Origin: Liolophura sinensis | Lineage: Eukaryota > Mollusca > Polyplacophora > Chitonida > Chitonidae | Assembly: GCF_032854445.1 (NCBI RefSeq) | Contig: NC_088295.1 | Span: forward strand, 25,595,385-25,659,384 | DNA length: 64,000 nucleotides | Direction of reading: 5' to 3' | Part shown: piece by piece, positions 1-10,439 of the stretch | Layout of the letters: each line of letters starts with the position of its first letter | Numbering within the stretch: position 1 is the first letter of the stretch | Position numbers and translations under genes: made by a program | The notes under the pieces: generated by a model | What the model was told of the DNA's origin: nothing | The model's database searches: none | Seen by the model: only the letters and a program-made list of their open reading frames with translations

Positions 1-426
1 AAAGCAATACCTGCCTAGTATTTACTAACTATGTAATATGTTAAGGATTGCGATTCCAAGACTTAAAAAGGCTGCCGGCAGTAAAGTATGCTGTGTGGGT
101 AGCGGTTTAAAACTCATTTTACAAAGGATCTGTGAGGTAGACAAAACCGCTCTTCGACGGTCAATCATTGCCAGTGAAAGTTTCAGGTAGAGCAAGCCGA
201 GTCTTGACAGATGGGAGCCCATCGACTTGTTTTACACCACAAAGTCTGGAAACTTTATCTGGTCGTTAAAAAAAAAACATTTTGTGGTGAATGTAGACTT
301 CAGCATCTGGCTTAAATGCTGTACATTGATGCACCGACAGGAGGGAGAAATTAAGACTTGCTATCTTCTATGCCGACATTAACTGGTCCTTACATTGTAG
401 ATTAACAACAATACCACAATTTTTTA

Positions 427-428
<2 letters not shown>

Positions 429-520
<92 letters not shown>

Positions 521-530
521 TGTGTGTGTG

Positions 531-599
<69 letters not shown>
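429..599. repeat. (GT)n microsatellite, about 171 bp
   Basis: Almost pure GT dinucleotide run with two visible interruptions (TGTCTG near 518-521 and a TTT near 544-547). Apparent Cys-Val or Thr-His frames over it are artefacts of the dinucleotide repeat. It occupies the place where array-1 copies 3 and 4 carry a T-rich GTTTTTTTTGTTGG-like segment, so it probably expanded from that segment. Confidence 0.98.
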
Positions 600-601
<2 letters not shown>

Positions 602-900
602 GGAGAACGGGGTGCAGTAGATTGGATATGTCTAGCTCTGATACAACAGAGAGCCAAAGAATTAGCGTGACTGACGTACATGGAACCGGAGTCTGGACCG
701 CGGAAACCTTACCTGGGTGATATTTTATTGGACGGAAGAGCCACTGGGGTTAATTTTGGCTAAAGAACTCACTTCAGGGCTTCGTCTTTCACCGTATACC
801 AGGGAATCAGTTCTTACAGCTCTAGCTCAGCGTCTATTTACAAAGCTGAACCATATGTTATTGCCAAAGCTCATCTGCTGCGCCTTCAGCTGAAATTGTT

Positions 901-980
901 ATAGACCAAGGTCAAGTATCATAGACCAAGGTCAAGTTTCACAGACCAAGGTCAAGTATCATGGCCCAAGGTCAAAGATC
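901..980 (+). repeat. 20-bp tandem repeat, four copies
   Basis: Four consecutive 20-bp units of the type ATAGACCAAGGTCAAGTATC, with a few substitutions in units 2 to 4. Array-1 copy 2 has only a single diverged unit at the matching place (near 5755-5780), so the tandem expansion is specific to this copy. Confidence 0.95.
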
Positions 981-1030
981 ATATCATTACTTATCAGCCG
1001 TGGAGGATGTTAGCTCTGTCAACTCTGAAT

Positions 1031-4005
1031 ATTGACATGAAAGTAAAATCTCTCTCTTGTCAAAGACGTGGAAGGCGATATTTTCAACTTTCGTACTTAA
1101 AAAAACCCATCAAATTGTTCACAGTACAGTATTTGAGGCACTACAAAAATCAGTAGGACTAATGCATTTCCAGGGAATTCTTTTTCTCTTCTGCTTATGT
1201 AAATATCCTTATTTCTTGAAAACTAATTTTAAATTGAAGAAAACATCAAGTTTAGACCCATCTTCTAGTGAAGTAACCGAGCACACGTTTACACATAGCC
1301 ATTTTGTTCTTGGAAATAATGTCACTTGTCGAGAGAAGAAACCCCAATGTTCCAATATAAATTAATCATTTTGCTTTCGAAGCATAGGATGGAGCTCCGT
1401 GGCAGCATTTTTAATAAACTATGCAAAACCTGTTAAAAGGTAATCTGAATTTCTACTTTGCCAATTTTCTTCACGATTGCTAAATCTTTACAAACTTTTA
1501 CAAGACACTAAAGTTCAGACGAATAGTTTTGTAGGCATCCAGAGCTCTACGCAATAGTCGTGAGTCTGGGTTTTGTACGCTGTCCTTCCTCAATCAGCTG
1601 GCTCATGATCTACTATCTTCTTACCCGTGTGACCTAAACCTCTTACATTGTGAGCTTTGATGGGAGGCTCTATCAGGTATTTATTTCTGCACATATCCTG
1701 AAGGCCTTGATGCACTTTGAGTTATTTTACGCAACGTGACATTTTAGAATCTCATGCGACAAGACTGGCAAAAAACCTGGGATTAGATGCCTCTCGGGGC
1801 AGAACGCTGGGATTTAATGCGTAGGCTAATCCCATCTCTCCACCAATGTTAAACATGGTTTGTTTACAGTGATGTTTGTATGGTTGTCCAATATTTAATA
1901 AAACATTGTGTTTATAATGTTGTAGGTAACACCATACCTTGAGATGAAGAGACGAGCTATACCTGGCGCTTTATTCGCCCAAAGAAACCTTCAGTTGTAT
2001 GAAAAATTGAAAACCAAGTGGAAAAGCACCACAGGTACACCATGAATCTGTACATAGGTGGCCAAATAGATTTCAGGTGTTCACACATTTCACTTTTTAC
2101 AATAATATGTTTCTTAATCTGCTAGGATACCGTAAGTTACATGTTACAAGAGATTATCATTGACCTGGGGGCTACAAGGTCTAAATGACCATTGAAATTT
2201 AATTCATCAGGGATGGTTCAAATTTGAAAAAAAGAAAAAACTGATATAGTTTTTGATGCTTTGTGGAAGTTAAACTCCCTATTATAAAGGACGGAAAGTG
2301 GAAAAAAGACAAAATATTGAAATCAGACCAATATCATCACTGGTGAAATTCTTTGAAAGTGTCAGATTTCGGGGAAACCGGTTTCAAGTCAACCACTGAA
2401 TTCAACACTAAATTCAGCATATTTTGCCACAATATGGCGCTGAGACTTGTTTTGGAATGTTATACCAATTATACTGAGCAAAATAAGAACCGAAGCATTG
2501 GAAGGAGTTCCCTGATGACCACCCAGTCATTAGATAAGATCTGACGTAAAGAACTCAAATCTACCTGTCAACATCGAGCATGTGTTACCGGTTTGACAAA
2601 TGAGGTGGATTCTCGCTATGGTGAGTTGACAATGACCAGACAGTCAACGGTGTCAATAGTATATTTGAAAACCATTTGGCTCAAAATGCACCATACCATC
2701 AAACGCAAAATGTTTGATGGTATGAGCTGTTAACTGTTGGTAGCCCGAACCAGATATGAAGCTGATCTTAAGGCTTTAGATTAACTCTCCCGATGGTTGT
2801 TTAATATCCAGATTTTCACAATACGTTAGATGTGTTTTGCGGATGAATGAGTGTGATGTGGCAGACGTCACAATTTACCTTAACACGTCTTGTGTTCCAC
2901 TTACACGATTTGCATAGCTGGAGATCACGTGTAGGGAAGTTTGTCTGTCACATGCTTCAGCCCTGTGCTTTATCTCTGCACTCCGATTTCTTCCTTCCAT
3001 AAAACTGAATCCGTCGTTGGAAAACGTTTTAAGCATGGCGTTTAACAACAATCATAACAAATTTAAAGAAGGCAGTAGATCGCTTACAAGGGCACGGTTT
3101 TGATTTCATTGAGCGTTTTATTGCTTTAATAAAACCTTTTTGTAACCTGAAAACACCAAATAAGCCGCAAGCACCTATCCTCTTTTAGCATTACCTTATA
3201 TTAAGATAAAACGAGTTACAAATTAAAAAGGTATGGGCTATTAGAAACTTGTTCGGACACTTTCCACGACATGAGTGAAAGAAAAGACGTTAAATGCATG
3301 TGAGAAATGTCATATTTAAATGGCGCCAGATAACAAACCAAACATAATCCAACATGTACAGGTCACGGTGTTAAAACCTGTGTTACCAAAATATTTATTT
3401 TGGCAGATGATTGGTGAAAGCCTTGAGGCTGTGCTATGTCAATTTATAGATCCAGTGGTAAGTCCGATAAATGACATCAACAGCTAGCTCTGTCTAATTA
3501 CTCACTAATTTGCCTTGTTTAGTTTAACCCTTGACCTTACTAACCCATGGAGCACTCTGGGAGTGTTACTGGTCATCAAACACACTCACACCATAATCCT
3601 GAACCGTTTAACCTACCATCTGGATGTAGTCCTCAACAAAAAAAAACTCATCAAAGAAACCATGCAATATTTTATGAAGAGTTTAGTCCAGTAACAAACA
3701 GAGAAGTAGCCGAGAGCTTTTATTGTGATTTTTTTGGATTAGCTGTATTATTGTCTTAAGAAATGAAAATTGTAGTCAGAGATATATATTTCAATGACAC
3801 TTGAGTGACAACTGTTGTATGGGAGTGTACAGTCGCCATGTTTCAATCGTCGAGTACTAACATCATTCAGAGATGACTGATTTTTTAATATCGATATAAT
3901 ATGGACTTCCGTCAATTGTTTTATAATGCCGATTGATAGATCTAAATGGGTTTTCACGATTATCCTTTTTTTCCTGACCTTCTTATCGTCAAAAGCTACT
4001 GTTGT
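1031..4005. other. No recognisable gene
   Basis: AT-rich sequence with scattered short frames (longest about 100 codons at 1057-1365) that show no recognisable domain, no good start context and no clear splice-bounded exon. The only local structure I can support is a perfect hairpin at 2692-2724. Confidence 0.6.
2692..2724. repeat. Perfect 13-bp inverted repeat (hairpin)
   Basis: Arms CATACCATCAAAC (2692-2704) and GTTTGATGGTATG (2712-2724) are perfectly complementary around a 7-base loop. It has no T-run of terminator type, and no function can be assigned. Confidence 0.85.
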
Positions 4006-4150
4006 CTCTGGTTTTAGTCAGCCTTCTGACCTGAGTCTCCTGAAACTTAATGATGTCTGGTTTTAGTCAGCCTTCTCTGAGGACCCATCTGATGGAGGCA
4101 AAGTGAAATCCTTCTACTCGATTCCTGAGGGATTTCATCTTCCTGCCACA
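4006..4150 (+). repeat. Short direct repeat; block shared with 8657-8810
   Basis: The phrase CTGGTTTTAGTCAGCCTTCT occurs twice, about 46 bp apart. The wider segment, with GAGTCTCCTGAAACTTAATGA and CATCTGATGGAGG, reappears diverged at 8657-8810 upstream of array-1 copy 4. The duplication unit of array 1 therefore extends several hundred bases upstream of its core. Confidence 0.7.
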
Positions 4151-4329
4151 CTAATGACATCACACACATGATTTTTTGTTTTTTATCGTGCATATGTACC
4201 TGCGGGTTTGTTTATTGAAGTATTGCCCCAACTGGTGTACATATCTTATGCAAATTTCAAATTTGTCATCATATGATTCATGTCGCAGAATGGAGACCCT
4301 GCAGATTTCATAAATAATGCATGGGAGTC

Positions 4330-5890
4330 TCATTTCACATATAAGAGCAGCTGTGAGGTAGACAAAGACGAATTTCTAAGGTCAGTCGTGTCCCCTGAAA
4401 GTTATCAGATAGAAAAATCAAAACTAGCCGAGTCTTGACAGATGAGAAGTCCCGGATTTGGGTCAACTTGTCACAGATTAGAAGCCGAACAGTGTGAATT
4501 CAGCTTGGTCATTGAAAAAAGACACTGGGGTGAATGCAGGCTGCAGCAGCTGGCTTAATGCTTAATCACACCTGAACTTACGATTAGATATTTAAGGGAA
4601 CTTGAGAGCGAAATATCGCGGGAAATCGTTGGGTTATCTTGGCGGTTCTTGATGATGATATCGTCAGCGATCGAGAGGCTGTGGAGTGATCGCAGGTGAA
4701 TTCTGTGCATGCACAAAAACCGGCTGCAATCTACATAGTTCTGACTAATCTGGATCCGTCGGGATTCATCATGTGAAACGATCTTTATGAATCGTATGTA
4801 CACAAAGTGCTTTTGATTTTATGCACTCATATTACTATCGATGATAGCGTGCATGGGTCAGTTTACGTGAGTCTATAAGGCCTTTAAGAATTGTTACGGT
4901 CGCCCGTAGCCGTAGCCGAGGAGTTAAATGCTGTCTTAGACAGACTTAGCACAACTGACGTACATGTAACCGATGTTTGCCCTGTGGAAAGCTTTACTTG
5001 AGTGATACATTATTGGATTGGAGAAGTTGATGAGCCATCTTCTGTACTTAGATTCTCGTCATACTGTTCAGCGGTTGTTTACAAAGTTGAACTTCATGTT
5101 ATTTATGGTGGGCCAAATTTAACATTTAATCCAAAATTAGGGATATTGATAAACAAATTATCGATAACAATAAATATTTATCGATAACAATAAATATTTA
5201 TCGACATGGATAAGTATTTACCGATATAGGTAAATATTTATCGATATTGCTAATTCATTTATCGATATCAATAAATGATTTATAGATATCATTAAATGTG
5301 TCGCTCAGAGACAATGTCTGTATTTACTATGACCTCGTGATCAACCATCTAGGCAGTAAGACAGCAGAATCAGAGCCATTTCCCCACTGCCAGTGAGAAA
5401 ATTCAGCAGACTATGCAGTGCTTATGACGGAGACAAGATAGCATGAGTGGTACACGTAAAGAAATTGGCAAATTTCATTCGTTGTACTTTGTTCCGCAAA
5501 AACTTCCGGTTAAAATGTTACGAGATATCAGGAAGGAGCTGTAATTATCAGAAGGCTAAAATGCGGTAAATAGTGGTATTTATCGATTTCGCTAATTCAT
5601 CTATCGATATCGCTAATTCATTTATTGATATCGACAAGTGATTTATTGATATCGATAATTTTCGATTAAATGTTAATTTGGTCCCCCCATAGTTATTTTC
5701 TAAGTTTATCTACACTTTGTCCTGAGTTGATAGATAATCATTCACCAGTTTTTAGACCAAGTTAAACTATCATGGCCAAGGGCCAGTTATCACCACTTGA
5801 TGTCGATCAGCTATTGTCATCTGACAATGACCAATCTTAACTTTCACTGTATTGCTAGCATAGATAGCTTTAACCAAATCAAACTGTCGT
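4330..5890 (+). repeat. Array 1, copy 2 (contains an inserted MITE)
   Basis: Second copy of the array-1 block. Matching landmarks are GAGCAGCTGTGAGGTAGACA near 4348, GCCGAGTCTTGACAGATG near 4427, ACTGACGTACATGTAACC near 4953 and AAAGTTGAACTTCATGTTATT near 5083-5103. The homology is broken at 5103 by a 588-bp inverted-repeat element and resumes after it, as shown by comparison with copy 1. Confidence 0.75.
5098..5697. mobile_element. MITE-like non-autonomous DNA transposon with target-site duplication
   Basis: Terminal inverted repeats of about 36 bp bound the element: the left end begins TATGGTGGGCCAAATTTAAC at 5104, and the right end at 5691 reads TATGGGGGGACCAAATTAAC on the minus strand. 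Both continue with CATTTAATC and AAAATTA. Subterminal repeats of ATCGATAT type in AATAAAT/ATTTATT context lie inside both ends (about 5145-5300 and 5578-5670). GTTATT is duplicated on both sides (5098-5103 and 5692-5697). Array-1 copy 1 has a single GTTATT at the matching place (near 858), an empty site. There is no transposase frame. The superfamily is undetermined; the duplication could be counted as 6 or 7 bp. Confidence 0.85.
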
Positions 5891-5891
5891 G

Positions 5892-6760
5892 CCAGTTGGT
5901 AAGTGTGTGATATGAATTATTGATATTCGTGCTAACGTATTATAATAAGCATTCACCAACTAGCCATCTTTACAGTTCGGCTCCTCCTGAAATATTTTTC
6001 TGTAATAGGATAAAAAGTAGAGGATCTTCATATTACCTTTTCTTCAAAACAAAACGGACTAACGCAATAGTTTTGATTAAAGACCAAACCCGAAGAAAAA
6101 TGTACGTGGAATTACGTGGAAATTATTTTGTCTGATTATAGTTTTGCCCCCCCCCCCCAAAAACGGTGATACAGATCTTTACGCGTAAACGAGTTTACCT
6201 CGCGTGCATGTGTCTTGTACCATGTGTTCCCTCAACTAGTCCTCAAAATGCAGTTTATCAATGGAGCTTTACAGAGTTGATCATTATAACATTTCTCAAA
6301 TCTATACTCACATTAATTTTTCTGTTAATCCGTTTAAATTTGCTTGACTCTCGTCAACACCATTCCTTGGAGTTTTGCTGAGATTGTCATTTGAAACTGT
6401 GTGGAATATGTGGGGTGGAGAAATACTGTTCTCCTGGCATCGTATTAAGCAAGTTAGCACTCAAAATCCTATCGATTATCTCGCACTTTGAAAAATGGCA
6501 TGCTACCAAAGTAATTCAACATTTTCCCGCGTTGCCTATGAATGAGTTGATAAAAATACAATGTACATGGCACCGAACATTATCATAGAACAAATCCAAT
6601 CGATCGATCTTCAAAATATACAGCCAGACGTCCTACTGACTGTACTCTAATAACCATCCATCACACCCTCCATGGCATCTTTAGGCCAGATGAACAGTAA
6701 TTAGTATTGACAACATATCCTTGTATAACTTGGGACACAGATGTTAAATAAACAATTACG
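5892..6760. other. No recognisable gene
   Basis: Three short open frames (5920-6135, 6166-6381, 6391-6588) lie end to end on the plus strand, but they are in different frames with no recognisable protein or splice logic. A poly-C run occurs near 6146-6158. I see nothing else specific. Confidence 0.5.
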
Positions 6761-6931
6761 GGGGCCTCCGTGGGTCAAGTTGGATAGCGCGCTGGTGCAG
6801 CGTTATGTCCCAAGACCCTCTCACCATTGCGGTCGCTGTGAGTTCAAGTCCCGCTCATGCTGGCTTCCTCTCCGGCCGTACGTGAAATATTCTTGAGTAT
6901 GGCGTAAAACACCAATGAGATAAATAAATAT
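6761..6931 (+). mobile_element. Type A tRNA-derived SINE, internally deleted
   Basis: Starts with a tRNA-like head (GGGGCCTCCGTGGGTCAAGT, then AGCGCGCTGGTGCAGCG). It continues through the type A module (GTTCAAGTCCCGCTCATGC, then TGGCTTCCTCTCCGGCCGTA), jumps over the middle part, and ends with TATTCTTGAGTATGGCG, AAAACACCAAT and an AATA-type tail. The head contains B-box-like GTTCAAGTCC. Compared with 31589-31854, roughly 80 bp of the centre is missing. Confidence 0.88.
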
Positions 6932-7419
6932 ATAATCGTTTGGCTAGAAACCGACGAGACTAATTATTATGGACATATCCGGACCCACAGTTCACGTGAG
7001 TTGTATACAATCAACTGCCGATTCCATCACTCTTTAGAATTCCTTCATAATCAATGTGGCTAAAGCTGATCTCCGAAGTAGACAGAAATCCGTTAGCCCT
7101 TGAGCTCTCAGCAGTCCTAATTTGCAGCATTAGGCCGCTGAGAGCTACCCGAAAACGATTTCGGGGTAGGCAAGTTTTAATTTTTCCCCGTTTACCTAGA
7201 CAAGAATCTGTCACACCAAGGGTTTTCTTAAGATACTGCCAATACAGATCATCAGATAATCTGATGATAGACAGATACAGTAACTTTTACAGCCGTTTAT
7301 TGTTATGTCCTAAGAAAAACACATAGATCTGTGTGCCAGCGTAAAATGCATAACGTGGTTTTGCCAGAAATGTCGATCATATGAACTGAAGACTTGTAGA
7401 AGATTGCATAGAGTTCAAT
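6932..7419. other. No recognisable gene
   Basis: Overlapping frames at 7011-7214 (minus) and 7054-7326 (plus) are open together but show no recognisable domain. A small palindrome with arms ATCATCAGAT and ATCTGATGAT lies near 7247-7267. I can support nothing else. Confidence 0.5.
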
Positions 7420-8080
7420 ACTCAATCTACAAACCAGAGCAGCTGTGAGGCACATAAAGACTATCTTCGAAAGGTTAGTAATGGCCTTTCAATTTATAAG
7501 CTAGAGAAATCAGAATCAGTCGAGCTTCAATAGACAAGGTGCATTGGCTTTGGGTCGACATAAGGAAGTGAAGGTTCTGGAGACTTTGACCATTGATCAA
7601 CACTCAGTGGTAAATGTATCGCCTACAGCTGATGGCTTAAATGTTACAGATCCATGCACCGACAGGAGGACGGAAATAAGACTTGCTGTCAAGGAGGCCA
7701 GCATGAACTATTCCTTAGACTATAGATTAAACCTTTCTCAGATGTTTTTTGTTAGGAGAATAGTCCAACAGATCGTTGGATTTGGCGAGCTCTGCTTTAA
7801 CAGAGAGTCATAGCGTGACTAACGTACATGGAACCGCTGTCTGGGCTGTGCAAAGCTTTACTTTGCTGATAACTTTATGGGTCTGTGGTACCAGTCTGGC
7901 TAATTTTGCCTGATGATCTATCATCAGCGTTTAGGGTATGTCGGTATTGCTAGGGATCAGCTGTTATTGCCTGAGCTTACTGGCTATTGAGAAAGTTGAA
8001 CTCACCATCATCACTGGATATCTTAAAGGGCGAGGTTAGTTGTTGTAAATTGTCAAAGGGCAAAGTTAACTGCTTTATTA
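7420..8080 (+). repeat. Array 1, copy 3
   Basis: Third copy of the array-1 block, the most similar to copy 4. Shared landmarks are CAGAGCAGCTGTGAGG near 7436, AGAGAAATCAGAATCAGT near 7502, GCACCGACAGGAGG near 7655, TTCCTTAGACTATAGATTA near 7710, and GTGACTAACGTACATGGAACC near 7814. A frame at 7544-7813 is open here. Copies 1, 2 and 4 do not keep it, so I do not call it a gene. Confidence 0.75.
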
Positions 8081-8105
8081 GAATTACTGACAGTAGACTT
8101 GTTTG

Positions 8106-8148
8106 AAACCGGTTGTGTGTGTGATGCTTCACATGATGCAACCGGTTT
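8106..8148. repeat. 10-bp inverted repeat
   Basis: AAACCGGTTG (8106-8115) and CAACCGGTTT (8139-8148) are perfect inverted arms separated by 23 bases. No target-site duplication or coding content is visible. Function is unknown. Confidence 0.6.
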
Positions 8149-8656
8149 AATCCAGATCATCCTATCATGTTGGTTAGAATGTCCAATTAAATCCCATCTC
8201 CAAAGTCTAAGTCATACTGAAATCCTTTACATTTTGGACTTTTAGCATTTTCATCTGCAGAATTAAGTGGTTGTGAATTCTTCACAGATGATATTCGGTC
8301 TTACCTTCGTTTACCATCCGCAGGAATCTATTATAGTTACACTAGGTATACATTTAACACTGAGTGGTTTTCGATACACAGCTTAAATGTTGGAAACCGA
8401 TAGTAAGCACCATCAGTTAAGCTAATGACAGATCAGTACAGGAAGTTTTTCTCAACCATTCACCCTTATATTCTAACAAGCACCACCGTGGTATCTCACG
8501 TCGTTTTGGTCACTTAGCGACGCTATCTTGGTCACTTAACGAAGAAATGTTTACTTCGTCGTTGATTTCCTCTGCATTACATGTATCTTCCTTTGACTGA
8601 CTGTTATCTCGCAGCAAGGACAGCTGCCCCCCATAGATTCAGCCAAATGTTTCTCC

Positions 8657-8815
8657 CAGTCTGTTATGTGAGTGTCCTGAAGGTTAATGATGTCTGGCTT
8701 TAATCAACCTTACTTGACGGCCCACCTGATGGAGGGAAAGTGAAAGTGAAATAGCCGGTTCTTGAAGGTTATGCGCGACATGAATTGGAAGAATTTACAT
8801 TACTGCCACATAACA
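8657..8815 (+). repeat. Upstream flank of array 1, second copy
   Basis: Diverged duplicate of 4027-4150. It shares GTCCTGAAGGTTAATGATGT, a CATCT/CACCTGATGGAGG segment, AAGTGAAAT and CTGCCACA, in the same order. It lies about 600 bp before array-1 copy 4, whereas its partner lies about 300 bp before copy 2. Confidence 0.7.
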
Positions 8816-8971
8816 CACAGCATTCCTGGATTTTTTGTATTGCGATTTCGCCCTAAATGGCGTTGATATTTTGCAGAAGTACCCAAGTCAAGAGCAACTT
8901 TGGTCGCTTTAAAAGGCTCATCTGGAATAATACTGGTGTTCTCTGTTCCAGCGAGGCTGGGTTTATTCTGA

Positions 8972-9256
8972 GAGTATTTGTTTACTGACGTCAACTTTAT
9001 TCCCTTCTCAGAATGGGAATCATGTATTTGCCGTTATCGGGAAAAGATGATGGTCGCTGAAATGGCACTTCATCGTATTCTTTCAAGCGTGCGTATTGTT
9101 CTAACAATGAGAAATACCCAAATAGAAAAAGAAACAAGCCTTGCTTCGTACTTCGAACTAATCAGTAATGCAGAGCTTATGAACTCAATTCCTCCGGAAC
9201 ATCGTCTAATATCCATTGAGGAATTAATAAAGCGGAACATGCGGATAGCAAAATAA
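8972..9256 (+). CDS. Possible exon or gene fragment, unknown protein
   Basis: An open frame of about 94 codons ends in TAA just before array-1 copy 4. There is no in-frame ATG near its beginning, so if real it is a terminal exon entered by splicing. A weak candidate acceptor (TTATTCTGAGAG) precedes it. The composition is protein-like: a Met- and Arg-rich middle (REKMMVAEMALHRILSSVRI) is followed by an acidic C-terminal part containing SIPPEHRLISIEELIKRN. I do not recognise a family. The matching region upstream of array-1 copy 2 does not contain it. It may be a chance frame. Confidence 0.25.
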   Translation, partial: EYLFTDVNFIPFSEWESCICRYREKMMVAEMALHRILSSVRIVLTMRNTQIEKETSLASYFELISNAELMNSIPPEHRLISIEELIKRNMRIAK

Positions 9257-9259
9257 ATT

Positions 9260-9850
9260 CAACCCTCAGTCTACAAATCAGGGCAGCTGTGAGGGTGAAA
9301 AAAACGATTTTCCAAGGTCAATAATGGCCAGTGAACTGATCGGCTAGAGAAATCAGAATCAGTGGAGTCTTGACAGACAAGGTGTCCCAGCTTTATGGTG
9401 GCCTTACAGAGAAAGAATTGAATGTTCTGGACACATTGATCATTGAAAAACACTCCGCGGTAAATGTACAGCCTACAGCAGCGATCTTAAAATGTGATCG
9501 TGTCATGCAATGAAAGTAACTGTCCTGAAGCCGACACGATCTGTTCCTTAGACTATAGATTAGCTCTTTCTCGAGCGTTTTTTTTTGTTGGAGTCGGAGA
9601 ATGGGATGCAACATATTGAATTCTCAATGAAGATTCCGAGACTTTGCGTGACAGACGTGGAAGGAACCGGTGTCCATACCACTGAAAACTTCATTTGGGT
9701 GATATCAGAAGTACATATATCCAGCACATAAAAATTCTTTATAGTCTACCTGTACCAGTTTGGCTTAGAAGTGGAAATCTAGAATTTTGGCTGTGTAGCT
9801 ACAATTAGGGTCATTTTATTGGAATCTACATGGCATCGACCATTAATAGA
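9260..9850 (+). repeat. Array 1, copy 4
   Basis: Fourth copy of the array-1 block. Shared landmarks are AGTCTACAAATCAGGGCAGC near 9269, GAGTCTTGACAGACAAGGTG near 9364, TTCCTTAGACTATAGATTA near 9544, and CGTGACAGACGTGGAAGGAACC near 9648. The GTTTTTTTTTGTTGG segment near 9577 is where copy 1 has its GT microsatellite. Confidence 0.75.
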
Positions 9851-9867
9851 CTGCAATTCTAAGAATA

Positions 9868-10000
9868 TATTTATTTATTTATTTATTTACTTGATTGGTG
9901 TTTTACGCCCAACTGAAAGGAAACTAATGATGGACGGTAACCTGGCCCGGGGGATACCCTTAGAAGCCCGTTGGATGCCCACGCTCACCTGCAGGCTGAT
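9868..10000 (-). mobile_element. Type A SINE, degraded 3' part
   Basis: On the plus strand this reads tail first: an ATTT-type tail, TTGATTGGTGTTTTACGCCC, then a diverged module with CCCGGGGGATACCC and GATGCCCACGCTCACCTGCA. These match the reverse complement of type A SINEs. The tRNA-like head is absent, as expected for 5' truncation or decay. Confidence 0.8.
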
Positions 10001-10317
10001 TTAATTATCTGTTGGTCATCGGACGTTTCCCGTACTGAAGAAGATTAATACAGTACGGCGGCCAGCTTTATCGTTGGAAACATCTGATATACATGCAATA
10101 TTAAGTTCACGTTCATTGTACCGACTGAGACAGTTTACGCCATGCACCGTTACACACTGATATTGTTCATTGACCCATGCTTTATAAGAACAGAAGTTGC
10201 AGGCCAAGTCAGATCGATACTTTACAAAAGGAGTTGAGACCTACGACAAATTGATGCAGTGATTTTGTAGGGGATGTTTTTAGAATACCCTGAAGTAAAG
10301 TGACAAGACACCTTATT

Positions 10318-10400
10318 TCATCGGTTACATGTGACCATTTGCCAGCTATCGCACTGTCGTTGCAGCTCTAATTTCTAATTTTACTCTCTACATTGTTATC
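10318..10400 (-). repeat. CD repeat, partial, reverse orientation
   Basis: Contains GTGACCATTTGCCAGCTATC followed by GCACTGTCGTTGCAGCTC, the reverse complement of the 5' half of the CD family (compare 63053-63222). It is the leftmost recognisable copy in the window. Confidence 0.7.
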
Positions 10401-10439
10401 TTTTATACTGTAAATCTATATACCGTCTGCTCAGGTTTT

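Larger units (their letters stand above)
105..1030 (+). repeat. Array 1, copy 1 of a diverged duplicated block
   Basis: First of four diverged copies of one block; the others start near 4330, 7420 and 9260. Shared landmarks, in order, are a CTGTGAGGTAGACAAA-like start, a GTCTTGACAGA segment, a TGGTGAATGTA segment, GCACCGACAGGAGG, and a segment around GTGACTGACGTACATGGAACC near 667-690. A long GT microsatellite interrupts this copy between the last two landmarks. The block ends in a 20-bp tandem repeat. I see no conserved reading frame across the four copies, so the block is treated as non-coding duplicated DNA. Copy order and homology were judged by eye. Confidence 0.75.

Noticed and set aside
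428-720. Open frames over the GT repeat (Cys-Val and Thr-His runs)
   Set aside because: Artefact of a dinucleotide microsatellite, open in several frames on both strands; no start context or flanking coding sequence.
6761-6860. tRNA gene
   Set aside because: The tRNA-like head belongs to a type A SINE; it does not fold into a full cloverleaf by eye, and the SINE body follows directly. The same applies at 29619 and 59914.
7544-7813. 89-codon frame in array-1 copy 3
   Set aside because: Not open in the three other copies of the same block.
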